Shown in pieces: positions 15,573-26,371 of a stretch of DNA of 64,000 bases (its first letter is position 1; every line of letters begins with the position of its first letter). The notes under the pieces are model-generated. The model ran no database searches. It saw only the letters and a program-made list of their open reading frames with translations, and was not told the DNA's origin. The translations under genes were made by a program, and so were the position numbers. The stretch comes from GCA-2688265 sp964527395 (GTDB lineage Archaea > Nanobdellota > Nanobdellia > Woesearchaeales > GW2011-AR9): the NCBI GenBank assembly GCA_964527395.1, contig CAZGQD010000005.1:1-64000 (forward strand), given 5' to 3'.

Positions 15573-18173
15573 ATGGCAAGGAGAAATAAAAAGAAGTCTG
15601 GTAAATCTGTTTTACCACCTTTGTTACATGAAGGTCATGGTGAAATGAATAAGGCTTTTGTGCTTGTTATTGTGAGTATTGCTTTGATATTTTTTGGAGT
15701 ATTATTGATGTTTGTTTTAGATAAACCAGAAGGGCCTTTGGCAGGACAAGCATATTATGTAGATTTAGTTGGTTGTCCAGATGATACTTTTTGTTTTGAA
15801 TATGTGGATCCTAGTGAAGAAGGGGCTTTGACTGGTGTTTCTTCTGCATTAACGCTTGCTCCAAGTGAGGATTTTACTTTAAAAGCAGTTTATCAGTCAA
15901 GTGTAGCAGTTAGTGATGTGGCAGTTGGAGAGATAATTGTTAGTTTTGATCCAAGTTATTTGAGTTATGGAGGAATAAGTTCTTTGTTTGTTGATGAGAC
16001 AAGTTATTCAATTCAAGAGGAAGATAATTCTGGAGATAGTGTTTCAGATACTTTGGTGATCTCATTTTGGGATTTAGATGCTGCATTGTCTTTAGTGTCT
16101 GGAAAGAATGATCTTTTTCAGATTGATTTTAGTGTTTTGTCTTCTCTAAATGTAGGGGACGTATCTACCGTTAGTTTTGATAGTAATAATTATATTCAAA
16201 GTTATGATAGTTCTAGTAATTTGTTTGTGGATGTTGCAAGTTCAGGGCAGCAGAATGTAGATATTTCTGTTGTTGCAGCTGAAGGAACTGTGAAAGAATT
16301 AAGTTGTGGAGATAGTTTAAGTGATTTTTCTTCTTATGATGAGTTTACTATTTCAAGTAATGGTCTTGATTGTAGTGGAAATGGTTTAAATTTAAATGTT
16401 GAAGATATTAAATTAGACTGTGCAGGAGCTACTATCTTGGGTGGAAATACAGGTTATGGTCTTTATGTAAGTGCCTCTGATGTTGAAGTGAGTAATTGTA
16501 TAATTGATGGTTTCGCATATGGGATTTTCTTTGATTCTTCTTCTTCAAATAATGTTTTTAATTCTATTGAAGTTTCAAATAGTGGTCAAAGAGGAATTGA
16601 TGATAACTCAGGTGGAAGTAACAGTTATAGTGACATTGTTGTTAGTGATGTTTCTGGAAGTACAGCTTTACATGTTAGTTCAAGTAGTAATACTTTTTCT
16701 AATTTAGGAATAAATAGAGCAGGTAATAATGGAATTTATGTAATTGCTTCAAATACGTTTAGTCAAGTTTCTGTAGTTGATTCAACAAGTAAAGGAATTT
16801 ATGTAGGAGGAGGTTCAAGTGCCTTTAGTGATGTTTTTATTATGGGAAGTGGGGGAGAAGATATATATTTAAGTTCAGATGATAATGAATTTAATTCAGT
16901 AATTGCTTGTGGAGATAGTTCTGAAAATTTGTTTTGTACATCAGAGTTGTCAGGATTGAGTGGCTCAGAAAATTATTTTGTTAGTGTTTCCACTGATTGT
17001 GATGTAACTGGTTTAAGTTATTCTGCTTGCGAGGTTAATGAAGTTAGTTGTAGTGATGGAGTAGATAATGATGGAGATGGAACTATAGATACAGATGATT
17101 CAGATTGTCAAAGTGTTTGTAGTGATAGTGGAGAAGCAATTTATTATGCAGATGTAGATTTTGATGGTTATGGAGATGCTTCAACTGGTCCAGCTTGTAT
17201 GTCGGATTTTACTGGTGATTATGTAGAAGATGATACTGATTGTAATGATAATGATGCTTCAATTTATCCTGGAGCTGTAGAAGTGATTTATGATACAATT
17301 GATCAGGATTGTGATGGATTGGATTTAAGTTATGGGGATTTAACTGTTGAATCTGATTGTGTTGCTGAAGGAGGTACATGGGATTCTACTAATAGTGATT
17401 GTATTGCTCCAACTGAAGGAGCAGATGCTACTGTAGGGAGTGATGCTGATTTAGATGGTTATTATTCTGAAGATACTGGAGGAGATGATTGTAATGATAA
17501 TGATGCTTCAATTTATCCTGGAGCTGTAGAAGTGATTTATGATACAATTGATCAGGATTGTGATGGATTGGATTTAAGTTATGGGGATTTAACTGTTGAA
17601 TCTGATTGTGTTGCTGAAGGAGGTACATGGGATTCTACTAATAGTGATTGTAATGAGCCATCTACTGGGCAAGCTTGTACATCATACACTTGGTATTATG
17701 ATTCAGATGGAGATGGATATGGAGATCTAGATGTAACTACGGAAGGATGTGATCAACCACAAGATTATGTGAGTAATTCAGATGATTGTGATGATTCTGA
17801 AACTGATAGTTCAAATGTTTGCTCTGATTATGGTGGTGCTTCAGTAGGATTAGTAGATTCTTCTGGAAATTCAGTTGATTTATCTTCTGATTCTTTAACT
17901 GTTGGTGAGGAATACATAATTTTTGCTGAAGTTAGTTCAAGTGATGGTTTTGCTGAACATCTTTTACTTTTACAGGTGGTTTCAGATACCAGTGGGGAAG
18001 TTGAATTACTTGCTTTTCAGTCAATGCCAGGTATAGCTGTAGGATCAAAAGAATCAATTAGTAACAGTTTTACACCAACTAGCGGTGGGACTTATACTGT
18101 GCAGTTATTTGTTTGGGGAGATTGGCCAGCTAATGGAGGAGGATCTTTGATTCCAAGTGTGACTGTTAGTTAG
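15573..18173 (+). CDS. Surface protein with cohesin-like domain, beta-helix and Asp-rich repeats (paralogue of 10247)
   Basis: 866 aa. Basic N-terminus, membrane segment (~27-47), GPLAGQA motif, cohesin-like sandwich (~65-225: FTLKAVYQSS, GEIIVSFDPSYLSYGG, LFQIDFSVLS), beta-helix (~240-480), MopE-like Asp-rich repeats, then the same C-terminal beta-sandwich as 10247 (HLLLLQVVS, QSMPGIAVGS, VQLFVWGDWPANGG). One 83-codon unit is duplicated almost exactly in DNA (see repeat). Last gene of the operon. The beta-helix between cohesin and repeats is absent from 10247, so the paralogues have been rearranged. Confidence 0.7.
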   Translation: MARRNKKKSGKSVLPPLLHEGHGEMNKAFVLVIVSIALIFFGVLLMFVLDKPEGPLAGQAYYVDLVGCPDDTFCFEYVDPSEEGALTGVSSALTLAPSEDFTLKAVYQSSVAVSDVAVGEIIVSFDPSYLSYGGISSLFVDETSYSIQEEDNSGDSVSDTLVISFWDLDAALSLVSGKNDLFQIDFSVLSSLNVGDVSTVSFDSNNYIQSYDSSSNLFVDVASSGQQNVDISVVAAEGTVKELSCGDSLSDFSSYDEFTISSNGLDCSGNGLNLNVEDIKLDCAGATILGGNTGYGLYVSASDVEVSNCIIDGFAYGIFFDSSSSNNVFNSIEVSNSGQRGIDDNSGGSNSYSDIVVSDVSGSTALHVSSSSNTFSNLGINRAGNNGIYVIASNTFSQVSVVDSTSKGIYVGGGSSAFSDVFIMGSGGEDIYLSSDDNEFNSVIACGDSSENLFCTSELSGLSGSENYFVSVSTDCDVTGLSYSACEVNEVSCSDGVDNDGDGTIDTDDSDCQSVCSDSGEAIYYADVDFDGYGDASTGPACMSDFTGDYVEDDTDCNDNDASIYPGAVEVIYDTIDQDCDGLDLSYGDLTVESDCVAEGGTWDSTNSDCIAPTEGADATVGSDADLDGYYSEDTGGDDCNDNDASIYPGAVEVIYDTIDQDCDGLDLSYGDLTVESDCVAEGGTWDSTNSDCNEPSTGQACTSYTWYYDSDGDGYGDLDVTTEGCDQPQDYVSNSDDCDDSETDSSNVCSDYGGASVGLVDSSGNSVDLSSDSLTVGEEYIIFAEVSSSDGFAEHLLLLQVVSDTSGEVELLAFQSMPGIAVGSKESISNSFTPTSGGTYTVQLFVWGDWPANGGGSLIPSVTVS
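17237..17652 (+). repeat. Exact in-frame tandem duplication inside the cohesin-like gene
   Basis: About 167 bp at 17237-17403 recur without a mismatch at 17486-17652, an offset of 249 bp (83 codons). The unit encodes a MopE-like metal-binding repeat (CNDNDASIYPGAVEV...DQDCDG) plus a linker. Identity at synonymous sites shows the duplication, or a gene-conversion event, is recent. Confidence 0.95.
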
Positions 18174-18237
18174 AATATCTGTGAATAAAATATTATTTTA
18201 TTTTTCTTATTTAGTTCTTTTTTGAGAAATAAAGAAG

Positions 18238-18312
18238 TAGCGAGGGGAAGATTTGAACTTCCGATCTCTGGGTTATGAGCCCAGTGGGCACTCCTGACTG
18301 CCCCGCCTCGCT
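18238..18312 (-). tRNA. Initiator tRNA-Met (CAU)
   Basis: 75 nt on the minus strand. Acceptor AGCGAGG/CCTCGCT has the A1-U72 pair of initiators, with discriminator A; the anticodon stem CTGGG/CCCAG has the three consecutive G-C pairs of initiators; loop CTCATAA gives anticodon CAU. No intron, no encoded CCA. Confidence 0.95.
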
Positions 18313-18460
18313 GTGTACTTTTGAGAAATGATTTGTTTTAAAAAGCTTTGCTTTGTTTAGGGGTTTTTTTTGCTTTTTTCTTCTAAAGTTTTATTAAGAA
18401 AAATGGTATGATTCAATTGTTATGGTATATAATAGAGGTTTTTTAACATTTTTGTGATTT

Positions 18461-18601
18461 TTGTTTTGGCTAGTTCATTTTATTTCTGGTTGTTCAGTTG
18501 AGAATGGAAAGGATATAGATCTTCCAGGAGCAGGAAATTTGCTTGATGAGGTACTTGTTGCAAAAGCAATGGGAATAAATGCAAGGTATTCTTATGATTA
18601 A
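18461..18601 (+). CDS. Small putative lipoprotein
   Basis: From a TTG at 18461 a 46-aa peptide begins with a hydrophobic stretch and a lipobox-like ISGC, followed by a polar segment (SVENGKDIDLPGAGNLLDE). A TATA-like TATATAATAG at 18426-18435 lies ~30 nt upstream, consistent with leaderless start. The same frame is open to an ATG at 18422 except for one TGA (18455-18457), so the alternative is a longer gene disabled by a nonsense codon. Function unknown. Confidence 0.4.
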   Translation: MFWLVHFISGCSVENGKDIDLPGAGNLLDEVLVAKAMGINARYSYD

Positions 18602-18711
18602 AATGATGCAATTAGTTTATGCTTATTATTTGGTTGAAGGTAAACTGTATTCAGTTAATTTGATTTTTAATTTATTAATTTTTATCAACAAGTTTATATA
18701 CGAGAAAATAG

Positions 18712-19674
18712 ATGCTTTTTGTTATGGTTGGAGTAAATAAAGTTACGGATTCTAGTAAACGTTTTTGGATAGTTTTTGGATCTATTTTTGCAGCTTTGTT
18801 CTTTTTTTTGGCCCTATTTTTTGTATTTATAGGGACCTTAGTTTCTGGAGGTCAAGAAAGTTATTCAGGAAATGTAGCAGTGATTTCTATTGAGGGAGCA
18901 ATTGTTGGAACTAGTGATTCTTCTGCTTTTGGTGGGGGGTCTTTGAATTCTCTTGATTACGTTGAACTTATTGAAAGTGCTAATTTGGATGATTCTATTG
19001 AAGCAATTGTACTTGAAATTAATAGTCCAGGTGGAAGTGCTGTTGCTTCTGATGAAGTTGCACAAGCAGTAATGCTTAGTTCTAAACCTGTTGTTGCGCA
19101 GATTCGTGAGGTGGGTGCATCAGGAGGTTATTGGATTGCAAGTAGTGCAGATTATGTTATAGCTAATAGAATGTCCATTACAGGGAGTATAGGTGTGATT
19201 AGTAGTTATCTTGAGTTCACAGGTTTAATGGAAGAATATGGTGTTGCTTATGAGCGATTAGTAGCTGGTGAGAGCAAGGATATTGGTGTTCCATTTAGAG
19301 AACTTGCTGATGATGAGCGTGAGATTTTACAAAGAAAACTTACAGTTATACATGACTATTTTATTGATGCTATTGCAGCAAATAGAGGTTTAAATAGAAA
19401 AGATGTAGTTAATTTGGCTACAGGGGAGTTTTATTTAGGTGTTGAAGCACTTGAATTAGGTTTAGTAGATGAATTAGGGTCTGCAATTGAGGTTGAACAG
19501 TACCTTTATGACGTTGTAGGTTTGGAATTTGTAGAATTTGTTAGTTTTGTACAAGAACCTAGTTTTTTAGATGGGTTTTTTGGGGTACTTAATAAAAGAT
19601 CATTTAATGTAGGATTAGGAATTGCAGCTGGTTTGGAAGAAGATGTTGTTTCAGATATGTCTTTTATTGTATAA
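18712..19674 (+). CDS. sppA: Signal peptide peptidase SppA (S49 family)
   Basis: Membrane-anchored serine protease that degrades signal peptides after their release. Membrane helix ~18-42; ClpP-like fold with NSPGG (~105), the nucleophile Ser in GASGGYW (~136), MSITGSIGV, and the general-base Lys in GESKDIG (~189). 320 aa is normal for the short archaeal form with one protease domain. The TATA box GTTTATATA (18692-18700) places the transcript start near 18723, so the ATG at 18724 may be the real leaderless start instead of 18712. It is followed by a surface subtilase; both fit a secretory-protein context. Confidence 0.92.
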   Translation: MLFVMVGVNKVTDSSKRFWIVFGSIFAALFFFLALFFVFIGTLVSGGQESYSGNVAVISIEGAIVGTSDSSAFGGGSLNSLDYVELIESANLDDSIEAIVLEINSPGGSAVASDEVAQAVMLSSKPVVAQIREVGASGGYWIASSADYVIANRMSITGSIGVISSYLEFTGLMEEYGVAYERLVAGESKDIGVPFRELADDEREILQRKLTVIHDYFIDAIAANRGLNRKDVVNLATGEFYLGVEALELGLVDELGSAIEVEQYLYDVVGLEFVEFVSFVQEPSFLDGFFGVLNKRSFNVGLGIAAGLEEDVVSDMSFIV

Positions 19675-19749
19675 ATGGTTTTTATTGTTTGAAATCATTT
19701 TTAATTATATGTTTGGTAAGAAAATCATTTTTTAGGGGTTTTGAAGAAG

Positions 19750-22700
19750 ATGAAGATAAATAATAATCTTGGGAAAAGTATATTTGTATCTTTTGTTTTG
19801 AGTGTTTTAGTTTTATGTTCTTTATTAGTTTCTTCAGCTGTAGATAGTGAACAAACATATGTTGATAGTAAAGTAATAAGTGAATTTGATGATGAATCTG
19901 AAGTTAGAGTACTTGTTAAATTAAAGGATGATTCAACTGATGCTGCTGAAGAATTTGTTTCAGATTTGGCTTTTGATGTAGAAGCAAAGAGTTCAAATAG
20001 TGATTTATTAGGTATTTTAGGTGTTGAAGAAAAAAATTCTAATTTGGATGAAGGGGATGTTGATGTTGAGAAAGTTTTTGAAGAAAGTTCCGCTGTGGTT
20101 TTGACAATTCATGAAGAAGAAGCACTTGATTTGTTGATGGAAGATTCTGATGTTGAAGGAATTTACTATGATTATCCTGTTCAAGCATTTTTAGATACAA
20201 GTGTTGCACAAATAAATGGAGATGATGTTTGGGGTCTTGATTTAGGTTTTGATTTAACTGGTGTTGGTCGTTCAGTTTGTGTAATAGATACTGGAATTGA
20301 TTATACTCATAGTTCTCTTGATGGATGTAGTCCTGTGAATTATACAACTAGTGGAGATATAGAAACACTTAGTACTGCAGTTGAATCTGATCATGATTAT
20401 AGTAACTCTGAAGATGTAACTTATACAATTAATATGAGTGGGTATTCAAATATTGCAATTCATTTTAGTAACATCAGTTTAGAAACTCTTGATGCAGGTG
20501 ATGCTACAGATAGAATCTATGTTTATAATGAAGATAATGAAACTGTTGCGGTTTATAAAGGAGTTCAGTCAGATATCTGGACGCCATCATCTAATGGATC
20601 TATTATGTATGTTCGATTGGTAACTGATGGATCTGTAGTTGATTATGGTTTTGTGGTTGATAAAGCAATAAATGGGACTACAAACACTACTGTAAATTGG
20701 ACTGATTGTCCTCGAATAGCTGGAGGTTATGATTTATATAATGATGATTCTGATCCTTATGATGATCATGGTCATGGAACCCATGTAGCAGGAATTGTTG
20801 GGTCTAACAGTACAACATATATGGGTGTTGCGCCTAATTCAAGTTTGGTTGCTGTAAAAGTATTGGATTCAAGTGGAAGTGGGTATAGTAGTGATATTGC
20901 TGCAGGTGTAGATTATTGTGTGAACAATCAAGACAAATTTGGAATTGATGTTATTAGTATGAGTTTAGGTGGAAGTACAGAATATGATTCAGAGTGTAGT
21001 TCAGATTTGATAGCCCCTTCAATTAAGCGTGCTTATGATGCTGGTATTGCGGTGGTTGTAGCTACAGGTAATGATGGTGCTAGTGACGGTGTTGCTGCTC
21101 CTGCGTGTGCTCCTTATGCTATCCCAGTTGGTTCTACTGATTCAGATAGTACAATTTCGTCTTTTTCTAATGTAGGGAATTTGTTGTCACTTTTGGCACC
21201 AGGTTCTTCTATTACTTCTACTTTTGCTACTGTTGATGGTGCTGGTTTTGGAGCTTTATCAGGAACAAGTATGGCTACACCACATGTTTCTGGGGCTTTT
21301 TTGTTGTTTCAACAGTATGCACGTGAAGTTCATGGAGCTGCGTTTGATCCTTTGGCTGTTGAAAAAAGGTTTAATTCAAGTGGGACTTTTGTAAATGATA
21401 CTGCAAATTCAGGAAATAATTTTAATGAAATAGATGTTTTGGCTGCACTTAAACCGCAAATAACTTTTGGAGATTTGGTTGTAAATGATTCAAGTAGTCA
21501 AGTAGAACATTATGTGTTTGTAAATGTTAGTTCGGATGTAAATTTAAGTATGGCTTTGTTAGAATGGGACCATAGTAATGGTACTTTTGAAAATATTACA
21601 ATGACTCAAGAGAATGAGACTCAATTTGTTTACAATATGACTGGACTTAAAAGTGGTTTAGATTATTTTGCAGTTTATGGAAATGATTCTTATTTGATGG
21701 GGGAAACAGAGTTACGTGATGTAACAATTATTTCTGATTTGAAGGCTGCTTTAAATAATCCTTTGAATAATAGTGTTCATGCAAGTGGATTTTATGTTAA
21801 TTTGTCATTTTTGTCTAACCAAACTAATTTAAGTTATGCTAATGTTAGTATTTTTAATAGTAGTTCTAATGAAGTAGTTCTTGTAGGTGGATCTGCTGAT
21901 TCTATTTGGGCTGCAAGTTATAATTTTAGCTTTTTGTTTAATATAACAAATTCGTCTTTTGCTCATGGTAATTATACTTTGCTTTATTTTGCTAATAACA
22001 GTGAAGGGGAAGAATTTTTAGAAAATACCAGTTTGTATATTGATCTTGTTGATCCTAGTTTGTCTACTGTTTCATCATCTGATGTACATGTTAATGTTAG
22101 TGATACTGTTTTGTTTCAAGTTAATGTGACAGATGATTTTGTGAATGAGAGTTATGTATATTTTGAAAGTAATTTTACTGGAAGTTTTGTTAATTATTCT
22201 ATGACAACAACTGATAATTATACTTATAATTATAGTTTAGATGGTTTAGGTAACTTAAGTGGTTCAGAAAAAGTTGGTTATTCTATTAATGCATATGATA
22301 AAGCTGGTAATGGCGTTGTTAGTAGTTCTGCTACTTTTACAGTTCAAAACAATGCTGTAGATTATGTAAATATTACTAGTCATGATAATGGGACTCAGAT
22401 TGAGTTAGGAGCCCTTGTTAATTATACTGTAGATGCAACAGACAATGATAGTGATTCATTTACTTATGAGTGGAATTTTAGTGATGGAGATTCTAATGTG
22501 AATTATTCTGATCAGAATGTGTCTTATGCTTTTAGTAATATGGGTGAAAATACTATCTTTGTTAGGGCAGATGATGCTAATAGTACTTTGATGTATAATA
22601 TTACGGTCTATGTAAATGATACAGTAGGACCAAATATAAGTTCTTTGACAGTGAGTAATATTAGTACTAGTTCTGGAGTAGCAGAAGCTCAGACTGTGCG

Positions 22701-23415
22701 GGCTACAGGTGCTGATTTGAATAATGTTAGTTCAATTAATTTGTATTATGATGGGGATTTGGTTAATAGTAGTGAATTAACTAATAGTTCAGGAAATTGG
22801 ACATTTGGTAGTTTTTCTTCGACAGAGTCAGATGTGTCTTTTATAATTGAAGTAGTAGATAATTCAACTAATTATAATAAACGTAACCATACTTTTACTT
22901 TTGATGTAACTGCTTCAGGTTCTGGAAGTTCTGGAGGTGGAGATTCAGGAGGTAGTAGTGGTGGATCTTCTGGAGGAGGAGGTGGTGGATCTAGTTCATC
23001 TTCATCTAGTTCTTCAACTGAGATCTCTGAGGAAGAAGCTTCAAGTGAAGAAAGTGGATCTGAGGATTCTACTGAGTTTGGAGAAACTGATGGGTCTGAA
23101 GAAGAAGTTGAAGAAGATAATGCTGAAGCTGAAGAAGAAGTTAAAGATGAATGTGGAGATAGTTTTTTGTCTAAGGCTTTATGTTGGATTAAGTCTGTTG
23201 TGAATACTGTTACTGGAGCAGTAACTGGGACGGGGAACGCAGTTTTTGTAGATGCGGAAGGGTCTGTTGATTCAGAAGAAACTGGTGAAGTGATGTCTGT
23301 TCCGGAATCAGAAGATAATTCTGGTCCGGGAATAAAATTTGTAGGGATGTTGTTTTTAGGTGTTTTAGGGTTATTTGGTGTATATGCATTAGTTAGACCT
23401 AAAGGAGGCTATTAA
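19750..23415 (+). CDS. Cell-surface subtilisin-like serine protease (S8)
   Basis: ~1221 aa. Signal segment (~10-32), inhibitor-like prodomain (~40-140), then the S8 catalytic domain: Asp in VIDTGIDY (~180), His in DHGHGTHVAG (~340), Ser in LSGTSMATPHVSG (~507). Between Asp and His lies a ~120-residue inserted beta domain. Downstream are several Asn-rich Ig-like/PKD-like domains with many N-x-S/T sites, a Gly/Ser low-complexity stretch, a Glu-rich segment, a VTGTGNAV motif, and a C-terminal membrane helix (~1195-1215) followed by RPKGGY. The ATG at 19750 is preferred over a TTG at 19741. Probably a surface-anchored protease; its substrate is unknown, and maturation of the neighbouring surface proteins is only a guess. 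Confidence 0.9.
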   Translation: MKINNNLGKSIFVSFVLSVLVLCSLLVSSAVDSEQTYVDSKVISEFDDESEVRVLVKLKDDSTDAAEEFVSDLAFDVEAKSSNSDLLGILGVEEKNSNLDEGDVDVEKVFEESSAVVLTIHEEEALDLLMEDSDVEGIYYDYPVQAFLDTSVAQINGDDVWGLDLGFDLTGVGRSVCVIDTGIDYTHSSLDGCSPVNYTTSGDIETLSTAVESDHDYSNSEDVTYTINMSGYSNIAIHFSNISLETLDAGDATDRIYVYNEDNETVAVYKGVQSDIWTPSSNGSIMYVRLVTDGSVVDYGFVVDKAINGTTNTTVNWTDCPRIAGGYDLYNDDSDPYDDHGHGTHVAGIVGSNSTTYMGVAPNSSLVAVKVLDSSGSGYSSDIAAGVDYCVNNQDKFGIDVISMSLGGSTEYDSECSSDLIAPSIKRAYDAGIAVVVATGNDGASDGVAAPACAPYAIPVGSTDSDSTISSFSNVGNLLSLLAPGSSITSTFATVDGAGFGALSGTSMATPHVSGAFLLFQQYAREVHGAAFDPLAVEKRFNSSGTFVNDTANSGNNFNEIDVLAALKPQITFGDLVVNDSSSQVEHYVFVNVSSDVNLSMALLEWDHSNGTFENITMTQENETQFVYNMTGLKSGLDYFAVYGNDSYLMGETELRDVTIISDLKAALNNPLNNSVHASGFYVNLSFLSNQTNLSYANVSIFNSSSNEVVLVGGSADSIWAASYNFSFLFNITNSSFAHGNYTLLYFANNSEGEEFLENTSLYIDLVDPSLSTVSSSDVHVNVSDTVLFQVNVTDDFVNESYVYFESNFTGSFVNYSMTTTDNYTYNYSLDGLGNLSGSEKVGYSINAYDKAGNGVVSSSATFTVQNNAVDYVNITSHDNGTQIELGALVNYTVDATDNDSDSFTYEWNFSDGDSNVNYSDQNVSYAFSNMGENTIFVRADDANSTLMYNITVYVNDTVGPNISSLTVSNISTSSGVAEAQTVRATGADLNNVSSINLYYDGDLVNSSELTNSSGNWTFGSFSSTESDVSFIIEVVDNSTNYNKRNHTFTFDVTASGSGSSGGGDSGGSSGGSSGGGGGGSSSSSSSSSTEISEEEASSEESGSEDSTEFGETDGSEEEVEEDNAEAEEEVKDECGDSFLSKALCWIKSVVNTVTGAVTGTGNAVFVDAEGSVDSEETGEVMSVPESEDNSGPGIKFVGMLFLGVLGLFGVYALVRPKGGY

Positions 23416-23501
23416 TAGTTTTTTTGTATTTGTTTGGATTAAAAAATATGTTTTCTAAGAGAGATAATCTTTTAAAGAGTTGAAATGATTGTTTTTTTAA
23501 A

Positions 23502-23819
23502 ATGAATGGTTTGAAGAAGATTGTTAATGAATTAGGTGTACCAAGAGTTGTTGGTTTTTCAGCAGTTGCTTTAGGTTCATTAGGTGTTGGTTTTTATGTG
23601 GGAGTAAGTAATTCTGAATCATTAGGAGAATTAGTAGGTTCAGGAGTAGTTTTAAGTTCTGTTTTAGGAGCTAGTTTGGCTCAATATGAATCAATGAATC
23701 CGTCTGATGGAAAAGGTTTTGCCCCAGCTGTGGTTGGAGGAATTGTAAGTGGGGGAGCTTCTGGAGCATTAGTTACAGGAGGCTATGTAATGGGAAAAGT
23801 AGTGAATTATTTTTCTTAA
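23502..23819 (+). CDS. Small glycine-rich membrane protein
   Basis: 105 aa with two or three hydrophobic, glycine-rich segments (FSAVALGSLGVGFYVGV, VVLSSVLGASLA, GGIVSGGASGALVTGGYV). No family is recognised. It stands alone between the subtilase and eL41. Confidence 0.6.
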   Translation: MNGLKKIVNELGVPRVVGFSAVALGSLGVGFYVGVSNSESLGELVGSGVVLSSVLGASLAQYESMNPSDGKGFAPAVVGGIVSGGASGALVTGGYVMGKVVNYFS

Positions 23820-23891
23820 TTTTGAAAATTCTTTAGTTGAGGTCTTGGTGACAGAAAAGCTTATAAAGGAATGACTGACCAGGAGAGATAG

Positions 23892-23999
23892 ATGAAACGA
23901 AGTAGTAGACGTTGGAAAAAGAAAGGCCAAATGCGTTGGAAGTGGCAACGTAAGAAAATGAAAAAGGCTAAGCGTAGACGAAGGCTTCGAAGCGGTTAA
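23892..23999 (+). CDS. rpl41e: Ribosomal protein eL41
   Basis: 35-codon gene. The C-terminal 22 residues, MRWKWQRKKMKKAKRRRRLR plus SG, match the single-helix, Arg/Lys-rich eL41 of the archaeal and eukaryotic large subunit. The first 13 residues extend the usual ~25-aa protein; a start at the internal ATG (23931) would give the standard length. The TATA box TTATAAAGG at 23861-23869 is ~30 nt upstream of the first ATG, which favours the longer form from a leaderless message. Such short genes are commonly missed. Confidence 0.88.
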   Translation: MKRSSRRWKKKGQMRWKWQRKKMKKAKRRRRLRSG

Positions 24000-24090
24000 A
24001 ATTTTGTTTTATTTTTGGAAAATTTCTTATATTTTTGTTATTCTAGAGATATTGCTGCTTTTCGTCGACAAAGAAGAATTTCAAAAAGGG

Positions 24091-24110
24091 AAAGCTTTAT
24101 AAATAAGAGG
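24091..24110 (+). promoter_or_regulatory. rRNA operon promoter
   Basis: AAAGCTTTATAAATAAGAGG contains BRE-like purines and a perfect TATA box (about 24095-24104) upstream of the 16S precursor leader. The start would be near 24125. The leader from there to 24322 contains a CATCAAAT/ATTTGATG hairpin (about 24172-24190) and no gene. Confidence 0.7.
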
Positions 24111-24322
24111 TCTCCCGAAGAAGTTTATGTGTGTGCTTAATATAATGATATTAAGTATGAATGAGGTGATCCATCAAATATCATTTGATGTGACGAATAT
24201 GTATAATCTACTTTAAGTTTTTAGATAGCGACGAATTAAAACGTACAATAAAATAGGATGTAATGAAAATTTTTACCGAATTTTCAAGGAAGGTTTTTGG
24301 GAAAAAATTTTCTAAAATAAGA

Positions 24323-25909
<1,587 letters not shown>

Positions 25910-26010
25910 TTTTTTATTTTTTGGAAATTTTTCCAGAACAAAAAAAACAAAATTTAGCCTCTGCAATTTGCAATAGTTGCTTTGCCTGGATGGGGCTAGC
26001 GTTACCTTAT

Positions 26011-26082
<72 letters not shown>

Positions 26083-26209
26083 CTCCTTAATTTATTAAGG
26101 AAATATGGGCTTTTCAAATGAATAATTTGAATTAAGTTCAAGTGCATTCGCAAGAGAGATACTTGCGGCTGGATTGGTTAGAGTTAAAATCCCAAATTTA
26201 TACTCAATG

Positions 26210-26226
26210 AGCTATTTGTACGTATG
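26210..26226 (+). other. Pre-23S processing stem, 5' arm
   Basis: AGCTATTTGTACGTATG is perfectly complementary to 29663-29679 beyond the 23S 3' end. Further in, AGTAT and ATAAGTA (about 26249-26264) pair with TACTTAT and ATACT (29646-29658) around a small bulge, as in bulge-helix-bulge processing stems cut by the splicing endonuclease. Confidence 0.85.
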
Positions 26227-26371
26227 AGTCTACAATTATTATAATTGTAGTATTATTATAAGTAAAGAAATGGGAATCGTCTTTAAGACGATTTTCGTGA
26301 CTGGAAATTCACAGAAATGTGAGTTTATTTTGTAATGTAAAAAAACTTTGATTTTTTAAATCAAAGTAAAC

